From Verrucomicrobiota bacterium (GTDB lineage: Bacteria > Verrucomicrobiota > Verrucomicrobiia > Chthoniobacterales > UBA10450), in the NCBI GenBank assembly GCA_003219925.1, contig QHQU01000131.1, forward strand, positions 1-15,147: 15,147 nucleotides of DNA, written 5' to 3'. The translations under genes were made by a program, and so were the position numbers. This document shows, piece after piece, positions 12,927 to 15,147 of the stretch (position 1 is the stretch's first letter; each line of letters begins with the position of its first letter). The notes below the pieces were generated by a model, which saw nothing but the letters and a program-made list of their open reading frames with translations, made no database searches and was not told where the DNA came from.

Positions 12927-14342
12927 ATGTCCCGGCTGACCGCTTGCTTGATTCTAATCGTCGTCTGGGCCCTGACTTACCTCACCAACCTGGGGTCGTC
13001 CGAGCTTCGCAGTGAAGAAGGTCACCGTGTTCTGCCGGCGGTTCACATGCTCGATAGGGGGAACTACGTCGTGCCCTATATCGCTGCGCGGCCTTATTTG
13101 AATAAGCCGCCGTTAATCAATTGGCTTGTCGCTGCCTCGTTCAAGCTTTCAGGAATTCGCAACGAATGGACCTCGCGTCTTCCATCCGCCTTGTTTACCT
13201 TGGCCGCAGCTCTCACCCTGGCAACGCTCGGACGAAGCAGCCTGGGCCCAATCGGTTCCTTCATCGCCGCACTCTGCTGGCTAACGAATCTCGGACTAAT
13301 TGAAAAGGGACGAATGATCGAAATCGAGGCAATCTATTGCTCGCTCTTCGCCTTCGCCCTTATTCTGTGGTTGGTATTCTGGGAACAAAAGCGCTCACCC
13401 TGGCTTACCTTCCTCGTGCCCTGGATCTTCCTTGGCTTAGGCTTACTGGCGAAAGGTCCAAGTCACGTCTTGTTTTTTTATCTTATCCTTTGCGCTGTTC
13501 TCTGGCAAAATCGCCGCCTCCGGGACCTAACACACCCAGCGCACTTAATCGGCGTAGCGGTAATGGTTGGAATTTTTGCTGCCTGGTTGATTCCGTACTT
13601 TCGGGCGCTACCTTCTCACGCGCCTTTGCAAGCCTGGTCCGAACAAGCGGCGGTTGCATTTCACGGCGAAGAAGGCCGGTCGGAGGATTGGTTACTAAAC
13701 TTTCCCCGTGGCTTTGCTTACCTACTTCCCTGGATACTACTGGTCCCATTTATTCGATTGAGTAAAATAGCTGACCCATTACAGCGCAACGTAGCTTACG
13801 GGCTGGCGTGGGGAAGTATTGTGCCCTTCGTCGGTGTATTGCTGATTCCTGGAACACTTCCGAGATATATTTTGCCGTTGGAGGCACCGTTTTGCTGGAT
13901 CGTCGGCAGCGCCATCGCTAATGAAGCGTTCCAATGGAGTATTAAAGGTATTCGAGTTTCACGAGCTTTGATCTTCTCCCTTATCGCAATAGGTGTTATT
14001 GGCGCGATGATAATTTTTCCGCTCCGCTCCGTGACCTATTTGAAGAGGCACGAACGAATAAAACCAATTGCCGCACAAATTAACGCGCTTCTCCCGTCCG
14101 ATCAGCGGCTTTACGCAATCGACCCCGACTTTCAGCCATATCTCTTTTATGTTCGCGCGCCCATAACCTACCTCACTACCTTGGACGAATTGCCTGCGGA
14201 CGCGCATTATTTTTTGATTCAACCCAGGCATCAACGAAAATTCGAGAGCAACGCGCACTGGGCATCCTTGCACCCGAAACTGCTGGCTCATACACCGAGC
14301 TATCGCAGCAAGGAAAGCTTGCTCTTCGCTATCGACCATTGA
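12927..14342 (+). CDS. GT39/ArnT-like multi-pass membrane glycosyltransferase
   Basis: From ATG 12927 it is 471 residues; a TTG four codons earlier is possible. It has the fold layout of lipid-linked GT-C transferases (PMT/ArnT): a first helix (TACLILIVVWALTYLTNLG), a short external loop with the acidic ELRSEEGH motif (the D/E-E pair needed for catalysis), then RPYLNKPPLINWL matching the conserved P-Y-x-x-K-P-P-L-x-x-W segment. About nine to ten more helices follow, including GLGLLAKGPSHVLFFYLILC, and a soluble C-terminal domain from about 385. Such enzymes move a sugar from an undecaprenyl- or polyprenyl-phosphate donor to lipid A, protein or a polysaccharide on the outer face of the inner membrane. 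The acceptor is not visible from context. Confidence 0.88.
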   Translation: MSRLTACLILIVVWALTYLTNLGSSELRSEEGHRVLPAVHMLDRGNYVVPYIAARPYLNKPPLINWLVAASFKLSGIRNEWTSRLPSALFTLAAALTLATLGRSSLGPIGSFIAALCWLTNLGLIEKGRMIEIEAIYCSLFAFALILWLVFWEQKRSPWLTFLVPWIFLGLGLLAKGPSHVLFFYLILCAVLWQNRRLRDLTHPAHLIGVAVMVGIFAAWLIPYFRALPSHAPLQAWSEQAAVAFHGEEGRSEDWLLNFPRGFAYLLPWILLVPFIRLSKIADPLQRNVAYGLAWGSIVPFVGVLLIPGTLPRYILPLEAPFCWIVGSAIANEAFQWSIKGIRVSRALIFSLIAIGVIGAMIIFPLRSVTYLKRHERIKPIAAQINALLPSDQRLYAIDPDFQPYLFYVRAPITYLTTLDELPADAHYFLIQPRHQRKFESNAHWASLHPKLLAHTPSYRSKESLLFAIDH

Positions 14343-14353
14343 CCATTTCCTGG

Positions 14354-14372
14354 CAGGCGCAGAATGCGCCTG
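14354..14372. repeat. Perfect hairpin downstream of the glycosyltransferase gene
   Basis: CAGGCGCA-GAA-TGCGCCTG is an 8-bp perfect stem with a GAA loop, 12 nt after the stop codon. It could act as a terminator, but the lack of a T-run and its REP-like form also fit a dispersed palindrome. Confidence 0.5.
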
Positions 14373-14408
14373 TCTGCACGGAGAATCCGCGCGCTACCCG
14401 ATTTGACT

Positions 14409-14443
14409 GACCTCTGATCTCTGGCCGCTGACCTCCGACTTCG
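14409..14443 (+). repeat. Heptamer tract before the DUF1579 gene
   Basis: Units GACCTCT, GATCTCT, GGCCGCT, GACCTCC and GACTTCG run in phase. The consensus GAYCTCY differs from that of 4773-4860 but the unit length and the GA phase are the same. Confidence 0.7.
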
Positions 14444-14494
14444 CGATGCGCCTTTTCATTTGACGCGGTCGAACCTGCGGGAAGAATCATTCGC

Positions 14495-15147
14495 ATGAAC
14501 ACCCGCATTATTTCAGCCCTGATCGCTCCGGTGGCGATATCAATTATCGCTTCCATCGGCTTCGCACAAACCCCGGCTCCACAGCCGAGCACTCCCCCAA
14601 CCAGTGTCACCAGCCCGGCCGTTTCTGCCCCCGCCACGAACACGGCTTCACCGAACGAGGCTGAGATGATGAAGCAAATGATGGAGTTGGCCAAGCTCAA
14701 CGAAAATCATAAGCTTCTCGCTGATCTCGCCGGCTCCTGGAGCACTTCTGTCAAAATGATGGAACCCGGCAAGGAACCTACTGTTTCCAAGGGTAGCGTC
14801 ACATACAAGTCCATCATGAATGGCCGCTATTTCGTTGGCGATCATAGCGGAAGCATGAAAATGCCCGGCGCTGATGGCAAAATGAAAGACTTTACCTTTA
14901 AGGGGATGTCGGTCGACGGCTATGACAACGTGAAACAGAAATTTACTTCATCATGGATGGATAACATGGGCACTGGGATAATGACCATGGAAGGGACGTA
15001 CGACCCCGCCACGAAAACATTCACCTACACCGGCGAAATGGAGATGATGCCGGGGATGAAGACTCCCGTCCGCTCAGTAGTCAAGATCACGGACAAGAAC
15101 CATCATACCTTCGAATGGTATGAGAATCGTGGCGGCCAGGAAATGAA
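14495..15147 (+). CDS. Secreted DUF1579 protein (3' end outside window)
   Basis: From ATG 14495 the frame stays open to the window end (217 codons, no stop). It starts with a signal peptide (IISALIAPVAISIIASIGFAQ), then a Pro/Ser/Thr-rich linker (about 24-50) and a helix with EMMKQMMELAKLNENHKLL. The DUF1579 domain follows: LADLAGSWSTSVKM, NGRYFVGDHSG, FKGMSVDGYDNVKQKF, SSWMDNMGTGIMTMEGTYD, TFTYTGEMEMMPG. DUF1579 proteins are extracytoplasmic beta-barrel-like proteins of unknown role. It is same-strand with the glycosyltransferase gene but separated by a hairpin and a heptamer tract. Confidence 0.88.
   Translation, partial: MNTRIISALIAPVAISIIASIGFAQTPAPQPSTPPTSVTSPAVSAPATNTASPNEAEMMKQMMELAKLNENHKLLADLAGSWSTSVKMMEPGKEPTVSKGSVTYKSIMNGRYFVGDHSGSMKMPGADGKMKDFTFKGMSVDGYDNVKQKFTSSWMDNMGTGIMTMEGTYDPATKTFTYTGEMEMMPGMKTPVRSVVKITDKNHHTFEWYENRGGQEM

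Overview
The window looks like a piece of a soil-type bacterial chromosome, most likely from the Verrucomicrobiota (Chthoniobacter/Udaeobacter-like). This placement is an inference. It rests on moderate-to-high GC, many secreted SgcJ/DUF4440, DUF1579 and TPR-membrane proteins, a bacterial GH47 mannosidase, REP-like hairpins, and a Pup-deamidase (dop) gene outside an obvious actinobacterial setting. No rRNA or tRNA gene or taxonomic marker was found to fix it.

Region 1 (1 to about 5390) reads as an integron-type gene cassette array. It holds short, unrelated, same-strand genes: NTF2/SnoaL-like (decayed), RidA-like, GNAT, DUF2834, an EVE/PUA-like protein, SgcJ-like, metallophosphoesterase, DsrE-like (frameshifted) and an ABM monooxygenase. 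They are separated by attC-like imperfect palindromes with 5' RYYYAAC and 3' GTTRRRY core boxes. Five sites are reasonably complete (973-1080, 1570-1657, 1993-2079, 4853-4942, 5313-5390) and four are partial (480-514, 2530-2627, 4136-4301, 9820-9845). Gene starts mostly fall 4 to about 80 nt after the 3' core box, the geometry expected of cassettes. No integron integrase lies in the window, so the best term is a CALIN (attC cluster lacking integrase) or the interior of a larger chromosomal integron.

Region 2 (5394-9468) holds a GH47 alpha-mannosidase lipoprotein that begins directly at an attC-like site, a SgcJ/DUF4440 lipoprotein, and a convergent gene for a multi-pass membrane protein with C-terminal TPR repeats. 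Region 3 (9469-9925) is a non-coding block of small perfect hairpins (REP-like) ending in another attC 3' half. Region 4 (9926-10813) has a small membrane protein and a VOC/glyoxalase protein, followed on the minus strand by the 5' remnant of a GDSL/SGNH esterase gene. Region 5 (11265-15147) looks like ordinary chromosome: dop on the minus strand without pup, prcBA, pafA or mpa next to it, then divergently a GT39/ArnT-like membrane glycosyltransferase and a DUF1579 secreted protein that runs off the end.

The most striking non-coding signals are the attC family, degenerate tandem heptamer tracts (GACTACY or GAYCTCT types) in several intergenic spaces, and several kinds of short hairpin repeat. 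At least three genes are broken (NTF2-like, DsrE-like, GDSL) and one alpha/beta-hydrolase scrap is present, which suggests an actively reshuffled, decaying accessory region beside stable chromosome.
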